Below are positions 22,095-30,005 of a stretch of DNA of 36,371 bases, piece after piece; within the stretch, counting starts at the first letter, position 1, and each line of letters begins with the position of its first letter. Where the stretch lies: the IMG/VR virus record IMGVR_UViG_3300050821_003656, positions 1-36,371 of that record; one strand, given 5' to 3'. The translations under genes and the position numbers were made by a program. The notes under the pieces were generated by a model, which worked only from the letters and a program-made list of their open reading frames with translations, did not search any database and was not told the origin of the DNA. Source of the DNA: a virus.

Positions 22095-22693
22095 GGCGTT
22101 ATTACACTCCTAACGAAATGGAAACGATACAATTGGTCTAAGGGTATAATCCAGACAACTTCTTCCTCCACCGGTTGTCTAAACACGAGGAACGCAGGAC
22201 CTACCGTTGGCTTGATGCGGGTTCCGATGGCATTAGGCGCGGCACCGGAGTCAAACATACCGTCTTCGGATTCTCCTGTGTAGGACGCCGACATGATGAA
22301 TGAGCCACCGAAAGGAACTGAAGCTGTATCTGCTAAGGTTACGACATTAAGAGCGTACACGAGTAAAGGGATTGAGGTCCTAACTCCAGTAGCATCATAA
22401 TTGGCTTCAGCACCTTCGGCTGGCTGAGATAGACGAATTAAGGTTCCGTCTATCTCAGAGTTACTATGGATGGTGCTCGTTAACTTTATCGCGAGATGGA
22501 AATGGCCACTTAAAACAGCAGATGCCGTTATTAAATGGTTTAAAGCGGTCTCTAGATCGAATACTGCGCTGAGAACAGCGGTGCCTGTTACTAAAGGCGC
22601 AGCTTCGAAAAGTACAACACGATCCAACGTACCACTGAGAACAGCGGTACCGGTTACAACCGGTGTTGGACCAATGTCATATGCCGTGGGCAT
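22091..22693 (-). CDS. Tail-region structural protein with short N-terminal repeats
   Basis: The 200-residue protein begins with three imperfect repeats of about 20-22 residues containing TGTAVLSGTLD, TGTAVLSAVFD and TASAVLSGHFH. A beta-rich middle follows, then a C-terminal segment with VVWIIPLDQLYRFHF. The repeats are also visible in DNA (GAGAACAGCGGT twice on the plus strand). It lies between J-like and I-like genes, an insertion in the usual J-I order, so it is probably an additional virion protein. The Shine-Dalgarno AGGGAG precedes the ATG. Function unknown. Confidence 0.65.
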   Translation of the reverse strand: MPTAYDIGPTPVVTGTAVLSGTLDRVVLFEAAPLVTGTAVLSAVFDLETALNHLITASAVLSGHFHLAIKLTSTIHSNSEIDGTLIRLSQPAEGAEANYDATGVRTSIPLLVYALNVVTLADTASVPFGGSFIMSASYTGESEDGMFDSGAAPNAIGTRIKPTVGPAFLVFRQPVEEEVVWIIPLDQLYRFHFVRSVITP

Positions 22694-22712
22694 AGTCTCC
22701 CTTTACTTCAAA

Positions 22713-22739
22713 CTTTCCCGTACTTGAAGCACGGGAAGG
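22713..22739 (-). terminator. Hairpin after the 134-residue gene
   Basis: TTCCCGT and ACGGGAA with an inner CTT-G-AAG form a stem of about 10 bp in the 52-bp gap. The minus-strand sequence after it is AAGTTTG, not a U-run, so it may be a weak terminator or processing/stability element. Confidence 0.4.
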
Positions 22740-22745
22740 TTAGAA

Positions 22746-23150
22746 TTAGGTAAGACCGATGGTCAGTGCGTTCAGGGTGAGGGTATCACCGCTGTTCAGC
22801 GTAACCGCCGAACCGCGATCCCACCAGCAAAGAACCGCATCCGAGGCGTCCGTCAGGAACGCACCAGCGACAGTCGGGATCGTACCGGTGGCCGTGACCA
22901 CCTTGTTACCGATCACGATCTGCTGATTTCCACCAACCAAGCTGTTGGTGTAGTCAGAACGGGTCAGAGCGAATCCACCTGTGGTGTATCCGTTACCGTT
23001 CACGGTCTCGGTGAACCCGGTTCCGTTGACGTTCGGGGTGGAAGAGGTGTCGTACAGCTTCAGCTTGGTACCGAGATTGGCGAGACCGCCATTCGGAGTA
23101 GCAGTGCCGTAGAGCATATCGGTCTGACCGAGATTTGTGAGAGCAGCCAT
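22746..23150 (-). CDS. Abundant virion protein candidate (codon-biased, 134 residues)
   Basis: The 134-residue protein is beta-rich, with LKLYDTSSTP, a TVNGNGYTTGGFAL strand and a C-terminal VTLNSGDTLTLNALTI. This resembles small phage structural proteins with a GDTLT-type ending (fibre or decoration-like). Codon use is strongly biased to AAC, ACC, CTC/CTG and GGT, unlike the neighbours and similar to the SSB gene, suggesting high expression. A good Shine-Dalgarno AAGGG lies nine bases before the ATG, and a hairpin follows. It sits between J-like and I-like genes. The role is inferred. Confidence 0.65.
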   Translation of the reverse strand: MAALTNLGQTDMLYGTATPNGGLANLGTKLKLYDTSSTPNVNGTGFTETVNGNGYTTGGFALTRSDYTNSLVGGNQQIVIGNKVVTATGTIPTVAGAFLTDASDAVLCWWDRGSAVTLNSGDTLTLNALTIGLT

Positions 23151-23169
23151 GGTATTAAACCCTTAATGT

Positions 23170-25821
23170 TTATACTGGAACGAGATCGAAAATGAGACGT
23201 CTGAGATTGATAGCGAGAGCATTGGTGCTGAGGTTTCCCACAGAATCATACAAGATCTCGTTGTTGAATAGGAAGGCTTCGTTGTAGAAGTTCTGGGTCT
23301 GCGAACCGAGATCTACTTCAATGTCGCCAATGATATCGTATGTCAGTATATCATTGATCGCGTATGGGTACGCCGGATCAGTTAGCAAAGCGGTTATCGA
23401 ACCAGTTACTGAACCTGGATCAGAAACGGCTGAGAAGGTATAGGTGAAGGTATTCGCACCGGTTACTGTAATGGTGAATGTTCCATTGAACGCTGACGGT
23501 GAGGCACCGGAGATCAATACTCCTGAGCCCGTGCTGTATCCATGTGCTGAACCTGTGGTCACTGTCGCAGTAACCGTCCCTGAACTGAACACTTCAGTGA
23601 TACCAGAAACTGACTTCGGTAAAGATCCTGGACGCATAGCAGACAATGGTACGCCGTCTTTATAAGGAGGCGTGTTGATTGGAGATGTCACGGCCAGACC
23701 GGGAGGCGGCCAGTTATCCCCACCAGCTATACCCTCAACCACAACCTGTTGGGCGCGGTAGTCGTTTAGTACATTGGCATAGGACGCGGCCACAACTTGC
23801 GACGCAATGAGCGTAGACGTGAAGGTAGCGGACCAAGCACCTGTATGATAATCGATCGAGCTTGAGGCAAGAACTGCTGTTCCACTGAGAACCGTGAAGG
23901 CTCCCGCTCCATTATCTTCAATAACTATGGTCAGAGAAGACGACTGATTGATGGTGATCTGCACTGAACCCGGAGTTGCAACGGTGTTCTGTAACGTGCC
24001 TGAAACTGTGGTTGAAGCGGAAGTAACCCCTTGAAGTTCCGACGAGGTCTGCTGCGAACCGGTAGCCACGCGTAGCATATTGAAATACAGAACGCCAGTA
24101 GCCTGCCGAACGGCATTCATGATGTCAGCTTGCCTGACTACGAATCCGGCAGAACTCTGGAATACGCTAACGACAGCGGCAGTTATGGCCGCGCGGATAG
24201 TCGCACTCGGTACACGCTGATCACATGTTATGCCACCCAAATATACATCAGCCCAAAGCATGGTAGGCCTGAGAATGACATTCGAAACCGTCAAGAGGGT
24301 TCTCGAGGCGAGGAATGCCTGGATCGACGTAACCTGATCATCCCCTACCTGAGCATAGCGCTGATACGTGACCGCTGGATCTAAAGAACCGGCAGTGTCT
24401 TCGGATTGGAATTGGAACGACTCTGAACCCCATACCGCGACTTTTACGAAGTTCGATGTGTATGAAGAGATGAGGGGTTGTACGAAAGCGAGCACGATGC
24501 CTGGAATGGTGATCAGGTTGTCCTGATAATCCTGGATTGTCTCAATGCGTCCCTGAGAACGGATATAGGCCGGGATGTTCTGTTTCAGCTGAGTCAGCGT
24601 TTCACGATCCTGGCCACCAGTAGCTGCACCAACAGAAGCGGCAGTGGCTGAAGAAGCTGCTACAACCGCATAGTATGAAGCCGTGATCGAGCCACCCGCG
24701 AGTACAGCAGAACTCAGAACTATAGACCACGCGCCGGAAGAATAGGTGATAGCCGAGGACGAAAGAGTCTTTCCTGTGGTGTTCGTGATGACGGAGAAGG
24801 TACCGAGTCCGGTATCCTGGAGGACAAGCTGTCCACCGGATGACGGAAGAATGATGGTGAGGTTAAAGGTTCCGCTCAGGACAGGAGCCGCAGATAACGT
24901 TCCCGCCTGGGTCGCAGAAGCTACTGTTAGCCCCTGGTTCTCGCCGTCATGTAATTGGGTACCGCCCGTAATCTGTGCGGCGGTATTCTGGTTCACCAAG
25001 GTGACCGATACTGTCCCGCCTCCAGCGACGTTCACTTTCACTGAACCGGTGATAGCGCCTACGGGACAATTTCCGGAAGCTCCGTCACAAATACGGTAGA
25101 TAATGGTTATCTCAGCATTAGGAATCGCACCAGCTGACCCGTCACCGAAAGTGAACGAAACGGTACCATCCGCATTAATCGAAACAGAATAGGTATTGGT
25201 GGCGGAAGTCTCAAAGGTGATGTTATCGACCTGAGTCCACTCGTTAGAAGGATTAGACGGATCACCAACGAATAAAGACCACGACTTGTCTTGCACTATG
25301 CCTTGAGTTGTGGATACAACCTGGCTTTGCTGAGCCGAAGGTGTGAACGTGTCTGTAATGGTCTTACCATTGGTAATCGTGAGATTTATCGAGGTGTCAC
25401 CGATGTTCACGGTGTACGCTTGTTCAATCTCGTACACGAGCCCATTGATGCCAGTAATGGTCGTCAGAGCGGGTATGGTTCCACCATTGGCTGTCAGGTT
25501 CACTGGCAGGACACCCGTTGAGGTCATCAGTGCGGAAGCAGCGAGCGCAGCCTTCGGAACGTAACCAACAGAGTTGGCAAAGCGTATTCCAGAGTCGTAA
25601 TTTTGGCAGGTTGCTAGGAAGATCTCCTGCGCTACCTGGTCCTGGCCATACGAAAGTATATCACCAACGGCAGCCACAAGCGTGAGGAGTGTCTGGCCGA
25701 GATCGGTGCTCGAGAAGTCAGTCCAGTCATTAGGCCTGGTCTGCTGCACGAGTGTGATAAGCTGGGCAACAATCGTCTGGTAATCGCGTGCGGTGTAGCT
25801 GAGCTCAGGCAAGTTGGTCAT
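23170..25821 (-). CDS. J: Baseplate J-like protein (P2 J / T4 gp6 family) with inserted beta domains
   Basis: At 883 residues this is longer than P2 J (about 300) or T4 gp6 (about 660). The N-terminus carries the baseplate_J pattern (SSTDLGQTLLTLVAAVGDIL ... QEIFLATCQN), and the core motif GGQDRETLTQLKQNIPAYIR near residue 400 is typical. Two similar inserts of about 80 residues (roughly 310-400 and 610-690) share D-G-G-F-V, I-Y-GAWS and A-Y-V positions. A third beta module near 780-830 contains GSAHGYSTGSG and FNGTFTITVTGANTF. It would form the baseplate wedge. It overlaps the gp25-like gene by four bases. Confidence 0.88.
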   Translation of the reverse strand: MTNLPELSYTARDYQTIVAQLITLVQQTRPNDWTDFSSTDLGQTLLTLVAAVGDILSYGQDQVAQEIFLATCQNYDSGIRFANSVGYVPKAALAASALMTSTGVLPVNLTANGGTIPALTTITGINGLVYEIEQAYTVNIGDTSINLTITNGKTITDTFTPSAQQSQVVSTTQGIVQDKSWSLFVGDPSNPSNEWTQVDNITFETSATNTYSVSINADGTVSFTFGDGSAGAIPNAEITIIYRICDGASGNCPVGAITGSVKVNVAGGGTVSVTLVNQNTAAQITGGTQLHDGENQGLTVASATQAGTLSAAPVLSGTFNLTIILPSSGGQLVLQDTGLGTFSVITNTTGKTLSSSAITYSSGAWSIVLSSAVLAGGSITASYYAVVAASSATAASVGAATGGQDRETLTQLKQNIPAYIRSQGRIETIQDYQDNLITIPGIVLAFVQPLISSYTSNFVKVAVWGSESFQFQSEDTAGSLDPAVTYQRYAQVGDDQVTSIQAFLASRTLLTVSNVILRPTMLWADVYLGGITCDQRVPSATIRAAITAAVVSVFQSSAGFVVRQADIMNAVRQATGVLYFNMLRVATGSQQTSSELQGVTSASTTVSGTLQNTVATPGSVQITINQSSSLTIVIEDNGAGAFTVLSGTAVLASSSIDYHTGAWSATFTSTLIASQVVAASYANVLNDYRAQQVVVEGIAGGDNWPPPGLAVTSPINTPPYKDGVPLSAMRPGSLPKSVSGITEVFSSGTVTATVTTGSAHGYSTGSGVLISGASPSAFNGTFTITVTGANTFTYTFSAVSDPGSVTGSITALLTDPAYPYAINDILTYDIIGDIEVDLGSQTQNFYNEAFLFNNEILYDSVGNLSTNALAINLRRLIFDLVPV
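24820..24836 (+). repeat. Motif I copy F, inside the J-like gene
   Basis: The plus strand reads GAGGACAAGCTGTCCAC; the core is 24822-24834. It is coding (GGQLVL on the minus strand), in the opposite orientation to copies B-E. Confidence 0.6.
24994..25006 (+). repeat. Motif II full copy inside the J-like gene
   Basis: Exact CACCAAGGTGACC, coding on the minus strand (residues VTLVNQ). It lies 158 bp from motif I copy F. Confidence 0.5.
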
Positions 25822-26240
25822 GCTGCGTTCGCTTGCGCCAAGAGGTTAACAATTGAATTCAGGCTAATCGGTACAGGCGGCGAGGAATAGACCGTGTTGT
25901 CCGAAGCCTTCATGAACGTGATGGTAATGGTGATCTTGTCGACCATGTGTCCGATGATTACGTTCACCACTTTGACGTTATTGGTCCAGGTCGCTACTGC
26001 CTGCTTGATCACGGCCTCGATCGTGGCGTCCAGAGCACCCGTATTCTGAATGAAAAGCATGCTGCTCAGAGGACAACCAAAGGAGCGATTGAACGGTCTC
26101 GAGCCTAAAGGGGTAAAAATAGCTACGATAAGGTTCGACCAGGCCACGTTATTGGCTGGTGCGGTGGCGAAATATCCGCCAGAACCTTTTAATGCGGGTA
26201 ATGCCAGCCCAACGAGCTGCGCCCCGAGAGGAGTCGCCAT
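25818..26240 (-). CDS. gp25-like baseplate wedge protein
   Basis: The 140-residue protein matches the gpW/gp25 family: an early hydrophobic segment, IFTPLGSRPFNRSFGCPLSSMLF with the conserved G.R....FG.. core, and a C-terminal strand with ITITFMKASDNTVY. In T4 and P2-like baseplates it bridges hub and wedge and starts the sheath. It overlaps J by four bases, exactly as in the usual W-J order. A TTGACC-N16-TATCCT lies just upstream but would give a leaderless start, so I do not count it as a promoter. Confidence 0.88.
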   Translation of the reverse strand: MATPLGAQLVGLALPALKGSGGYFATAPANNVAWSNLIVAIFTPLGSRPFNRSFGCPLSSMLFIQNTGALDATIEAVIKQAVATWTNNVKVVNVIIGHMVDKITITITFMKASDNTVYSSPPVPISLNSIVNLLAQANAA

Positions 26241-26276
26241 CCAAACCAGGATATGGACCTGACCGCTCTGGTCAAC

Positions 26277-26570
26277 TCAAGCCGTTGAATACTTGATCCC
26301 CGCACCCTGAGCTACTGTAATGACCCCTGTATAGCCGTCTGCGTCGGTTACCGTGGCACCAACAAGAGGTATGAAGCCACCCTCGACCTTGGTTTTGGTC
26401 GTGTTTAAGCTGGAAGTAAAGCTAAGGCCTCCGAGAAGGCTCGTTAGCTTTACAACTGCTAAACCTCCTGCTGTGACCTTAGTAGATCCTAAAGAGAACG
26501 CAGAACTCTTGGTCGATAGGCCTAAAGTCATGGTGATCGGTACACCGTTTACTACGCACGGCTCTCCCAT
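26277..26570 (-). CDS. Small baseplate protein, spike-tip (PAAR-like) position
   Basis: The 97-residue protein starts MGEPCVVNGVPITMTLGL and ends GVITVAQGAGIKYSTA; it is beta-rich. It occupies the place between spike and gp25 where PAAR or other spike-tip proteins are often encoded, and its start has a PAAR-like feel (C followed by NG), but the His/Cys metal set of PAAR proteins is not visible. I call it a spike-tip candidate with low confidence. One base separates it from the upstream stop. Confidence 0.6.
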   Translation of the reverse strand: MGEPCVVNGVPITMTLGLSTKSSAFSLGSTKVTAGGLAVVKLTSLLGGLSFTSSLNTTKTKVEGGFIPLVGATVTDADGYTGVITVAQGAGIKYSTA

Positions 26571-26571
26571 G

Positions 26572-27249
26572 TTACACCGGTATCAGAGCAATAGTACGCC
26601 AACTATTCAATTTAATTTCGGCCTGTGCCAGTATCTTCAGTACTGGTAGAGCTCGGGGATCCACTTCAGAAGGAAGGAACCCGTCGAATGACCATGTGCT
26701 AGAAACGTCTACTAGAGCGAGGAACGGATATGACGGATTTACGTAGATCTCGTTACAGATCCCCTTGATGAGTAAACACGTCTGTAAAGCGGCGGGGTAG
26801 GCTGCTATGAAGTCTGCCACGTCCCCCATTGCCCTGTAGCATTCCGTGACGAACTTACGCATCTGGATGACTACCGTAGCGCTTTGTAAACCCTGGAGGA
26901 GCTGATCGTATTGGGCCTGCACTTGGGCGCTCTGCGCAGTGAGAACGCGCTTATAGCGGATGGCGAGGCTCCTGAGATCGAGCGCAGCTAAAGCGTCTGA
27001 AGACAAACCGAGAGCTAAAGGCGTCAAAGGGCAGGTAGCTAATCCTAGTAAGGTGCTAATATTTAATACTGGAGGTAAAGGGATAGACGGAACCAAGATG
27101 GATAGGTTGTCCACGACGGAAGCTGCAATGTCCCCATTCAAACGGTTCATGTCAGCGGTCAGCTTCGTGATCGCTTGAATCTTGCTGAGCACATCTTGGA
27201 CCTGGGCAGCTAAAGGGGCTATGACGGTGAGGTCGCATGTACAGGTCAT
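26572..27249 (-). CDS. Hypothetical baseplate-region protein
   Basis: A 225-residue, mostly helical protein with an early CTCDLTV, a central coiled region (LTAQSAQVQAQYDQLLQGL) and a C-terminal half with Trp/Phe. It lies between the spike and the small spike-tip candidate, overlapping the spike gene as ATGA. No family recognised. Its position implies a virion or baseplate-assembly role. Confidence 0.65.
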   Translation of the reverse strand: MTCTCDLTVIAPLAAQVQDVLSKIQAITKLTADMNRLNGDIAASVVDNLSILVPSIPLPPVLNISTLLGLATCPLTPLALGLSSDALAALDLRSLAIRYKRVLTAQSAQVQAQYDQLLQGLQSATVVIQMRKFVTECYRAMGDVADFIAAYPAALQTCLLIKGICNEIYVNPSYPFLALVDVSSTWSFDGFLPSEVDPRALPVLKILAQAEIKLNSWRTIALIPV

Positions 27250-28298
27250 GTCAGGTTCACTCCACCGGAACCAGAGGCCAGGTTAATCGTAGGAGCTGTC
27301 ACTGTTACGTTTCCTGAGGTCGAATTCACAGTAACGTTACCAGTGTCCGTTGTGATACTGACGTTACCTCCTGAAACCGAGATCGTGACCCCCGGAGTGT
27401 CTCCGCTCACTTTATTCGTAGCCTGGCGAGCAGTGATGGTTACCGATACACCGTTCACCTCTACTGTGGCGGTTTCTGGAGCCGAGAGTCCTTGCACCAC
27501 TTCCCCGGTGCTGGTGCCGAGTTGGAGATCTCGCGAGCGGACCTGAACAGAAGGGGTTTGCTTAAAGGCCATACTGGCATGGAGCGGATCGGTTACACCA
27601 GCCAGCTTAGGTGGGTAACCGCCAATGAGGATTGAGCCATCAGAACTAATATCTATCTCTCCGTTTGATAGGAGTTGCATCAAGCCATCAGCACCGCCTA
27701 AAGCGTCTAGCTCGTACGCGTTGATAACGATGTCACCGGAAGACAACGTGTATATCTGGCATTCAGTATCCACTGACTGACAGTCAAAGTTCACAGGTCC
27801 AGTCTTGGCAACAAGTGTTACAGAGCCGTCCTTCTGATCACATTTGATCGAAGCTGACCCTGAGACTAGCTTAGCCCACTTCTCGGAGGGAACCTCGGAA
27901 AGCTCGAGCTTATTCCCAGCTCGATCGAGCCGTACCCAACGTAAACGGTTGTTAGCGTAATCTGAGGTGACGTCGTTCGGGACATCATTCAGTTTACCAG
28001 ACCAGGAAACCCATGAACCAGTGACGACGGGAAGACGATGGTCGCCACCTTCAAACTGGACCCATACTGCGTCACCGACATTGAAGTGATAAAGATCCCC
28101 TGCGAGCTTCGCAGAGAACGGTAGACATATCTCAGCCCAACGGATGTTCGTTACGGGGATAGACTCGTCGTGTACGCCAATCACGCGAACACGAACACGC
28201 ATGCGCTCTTCGGGGTCAGCTACGTCTACGACAAACCCCCGCATCGGAGCTAGGAAGCGGGTCGAAGCGTTGGTTGGTTTTTGCAAGCCATGGATCAT
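27246..28298 (-). CDS. Central spike protein (gp5/gpV/VgrG-like) with beta-helix C-terminus
   Basis: The 350-residue product starts with an OB-fold typical of gp5/gpV/VgrG spikes: GFVVDVADPEERMRVRVRV, WAEICLPFS and VGDAVWVQFEGGD. The C-terminal 200 residues are repetitive short strands (NGEIDISSDGSILI, then TVNSTSGNVTVTAP and LASGSGGVNLT) consistent with a triple-stranded beta-helix. It lacks the lysozyme insert of T4 gp5. It should puncture the outer membrane. It overlaps the hub gene upstream by four bases. Confidence 0.87.
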   Translation of the reverse strand: MIHGLQKPTNASTRFLAPMRGFVVDVADPEERMRVRVRVIGVHDESIPVTNIRWAEICLPFSAKLAGDLYHFNVGDAVWVQFEGGDHRLPVVTGSWVSWSGKLNDVPNDVTSDYANNRLRWVRLDRAGNKLELSEVPSEKWAKLVSGSASIKCDQKDGSVTLVAKTGPVNFDCQSVDTECQIYTLSSGDIVINAYELDALGGADGLMQLLSNGEIDISSDGSILIGGYPPKLAGVTDPLHASMAFKQTPSVQVRSRDLQLGTSTGEVVQGLSAPETATVEVNGVSVTITARQATNKVSGDTPGVTISVSGGNVSITTDTGNVTVNSTSGNVTVTAPTINLASGSGGVNLT

Positions 28299-29662
28299 TT
28301 TTCACCCGCTAAAAGTTCTGCGGTGCTCAGGTTACGTCTTGGTGTATCCCCGCTACTCTGTACTGGCACCTGGGTGCTGTTTGGCTGATTAAAGAAGGTG
28401 GGGTCGGTGTTTGTCTGGATAGTATCGTCTGGTTTAGCCTCAACACCATCCGGCGTGGATCCGGTGCCCTCGCGACACAACTGGAATTCCGTGGTCCATC
28501 CGTTACTATGGCTAAATATATGGGTTACAACGAGTACAAAGTAGACTCCTGAAGTGTAGTGTTGTGACCCATCTGGTCTTAGCACCGTTACCAGTAAACG
28601 GTCCATTGGATTAATACGGTGTGAGCCCCTTGCTATTAACGATGCGTTAATAGCCATCATGCGCAACGTCTCGTACTGATTAGATATACGCGCCGCGAAC
28701 TCATCTGGTTCGCGCTCAACGAAATTGATTCGGGAGTGCACATCCGTGCTCTTACCATTACCGATTGGTTGATTATACAAAGAGTCTGAATTTATCGCAG
28801 TATTCGAATTAGGTGGCCCAGTCTGATAGGAAGAAATTACCTCGAGACGTGTGCCATCCTTGGAGCTGAACCCTTGGAACACATTGTTTCCCATACCCAA
28901 CAGCGCAGCACTAAGAACACTCATATCTGGCTTGAACGATATTACTCGGCCATTTGGGTCACGGCTTACTGTATACGTATCCGAAACAATCGGTGCGTTG
29001 AAGTAGTTATTGTGGAAATGAACGTTATTATCTCGGTCGAAGAAGAATCTAAATCCTCCCCGTCCTTTATTGTCTAGAGCGTATGAACACAGTGTATCTA
29101 CTACGAATGCAATGTCAGACTCCCCAACCGTTGACGTCTCCTGTAAGGTATTAGCAGCATATTGAACAAACTGGGGGTTTACAATAGAGTCGGCTATCGT
29201 TATCCATGCATTGTCCCTCGCCAACTCCGTGAACATGACGTTGATTGGCGTCCCTGCAGGCCACGAACGAATTAAACGGTTTGTAACCGTGTTCAGTGCT
29301 CCGTTGGCAACAAGATGAATATCAAGCATCGTACCATTAGTTTGGAAATCTAATTCATAGTTCGTTACTTGAGCAATGAACCACGGTATCGCATCTATGC
29401 CGTTTGTGCTGTCCCAGCCCCAACGAAACTTTACTAAAGCTGGACCCGTAGTGGTCTTGCTTGTAAGTAAGTCTTCTATGGTTTGGCTGGTAGCATCAAA
29501 TAAACGAAGCGTGGCAGTCCATGCACCCTTGTTGGACAACTGCATGTTTATTTCAGTTAGGTAGTCTTGGGTTACTACAGGGTGTGTAACCCCGTCGAGA
29601 ACGATAGCGATCTCGGATATAATAGCAGAGTAACCATCTGGCATGGACTCTGGGTTAGGCAT
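28295..29662 (-). CDS. Baseplate hub protein (gp27 / P2 D-like)
   Basis: The 455-residue protein lies between the LysM protein and the spike, the standard hub position. It has the hub layout: an early beta domain (WTATLRLFDATSQTIEDLL), a middle GTMLDIHLVANGALNTV domain, and a later part with SRINFVEREPDEFAARISNQ and INPMDRLLVTVLRP. The Ser/Thr/Pro-rich C-terminus is disordered. It would form the trimer that joins tube and spike. The assignment rests on pattern plus gene order. It overlaps the LysM gene by 8 bases. Confidence 0.75.
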   Translation of the reverse strand: MPNPESMPDGYSAIISEIAIVLDGVTHPVVTQDYLTEINMQLSNKGAWTATLRLFDATSQTIEDLLTSKTTTGPALVKFRWGWDSTNGIDAIPWFIAQVTNYELDFQTNGTMLDIHLVANGALNTVTNRLIRSWPAGTPINVMFTELARDNAWITIADSIVNPQFVQYAANTLQETSTVGESDIAFVVDTLCSYALDNKGRGGFRFFFDRDNNVHFHNNYFNAPIVSDTYTVSRDPNGRVISFKPDMSVLSAALLGMGNNVFQGFSSKDGTRLEVISSYQTGPPNSNTAINSDSLYNQPIGNGKSTDVHSRINFVEREPDEFAARISNQYETLRMMAINASLIARGSHRINPMDRLLVTVLRPDGSQHYTSGVYFVLVVTHIFSHSNGWTTEFQLCREGTGSTPDGVEAKPDDTIQTNTDPTFFNQPNSTQVPVQSSGDTPRRNLSTAELLAGEK

Positions 29663-30005
29663 TAGCTAAACCTGCACGAGCCGTAAAGGAGGTTATAGAA
29701 GAACGAGGCGGTATAGTGAGGACCTGTCCGGGATACATATCAATCTCGGGGTCCTGAATACCGTTAGCTTGCGCTATGGTCCACCAGAGAACTTCGGTCC
29801 CAGGACCAAAATACTTAACCGCTAAAGCGTCAAGCATTCCGATCTCGTTCTTTCTAACTATATGAGTAGTAGATCCTATAGGAAGAACGGTGAACTCAAG
29901 CGGAGGATTCCACAGAGCAAATTCGACAATACCACCTGTGGACAGAACGGTCGTGTCTTTGTATCTGGACTGCGTAGCCAGTGTTATGGTGATCTGTGTG
30001 GTCAT
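29655..30005 (-). CDS. LysM-domain baseplate protein
   Basis: The 116-residue product has a LysM-like C-terminal half: DALAVKYFGPGTEVLWWTIA, then NGIQDPEIDMYPGQVLTIP. In contractile systems the LysM protein between tube-initiator and hub (Afp7/P2 X/T4 gp53 type) connects baseplate parts and may touch peptidoglycan. It overlaps the upstream gene as ATGA and the hub by 8 bases, a compact block fitting stoichiometric assembly. Confidence 0.8.
   Translation of the reverse strand: MTTQITITLATQSRYKDTTVLSTGGIVEFALWNPPLEFTVLPIGSTTHIVRKNEIGMLDALAVKYFGPGTEVLWWTIAQANGIQDPEIDMYPGQVLTIPPRSSITSFTARAGLANA

Noticed and set aside
26248-26275. TTGACC-N16-TATCCT before the gp25-like gene
   Set aside because: The start site would fall at the ATG itself, leaving no leader; probably fortuitous.
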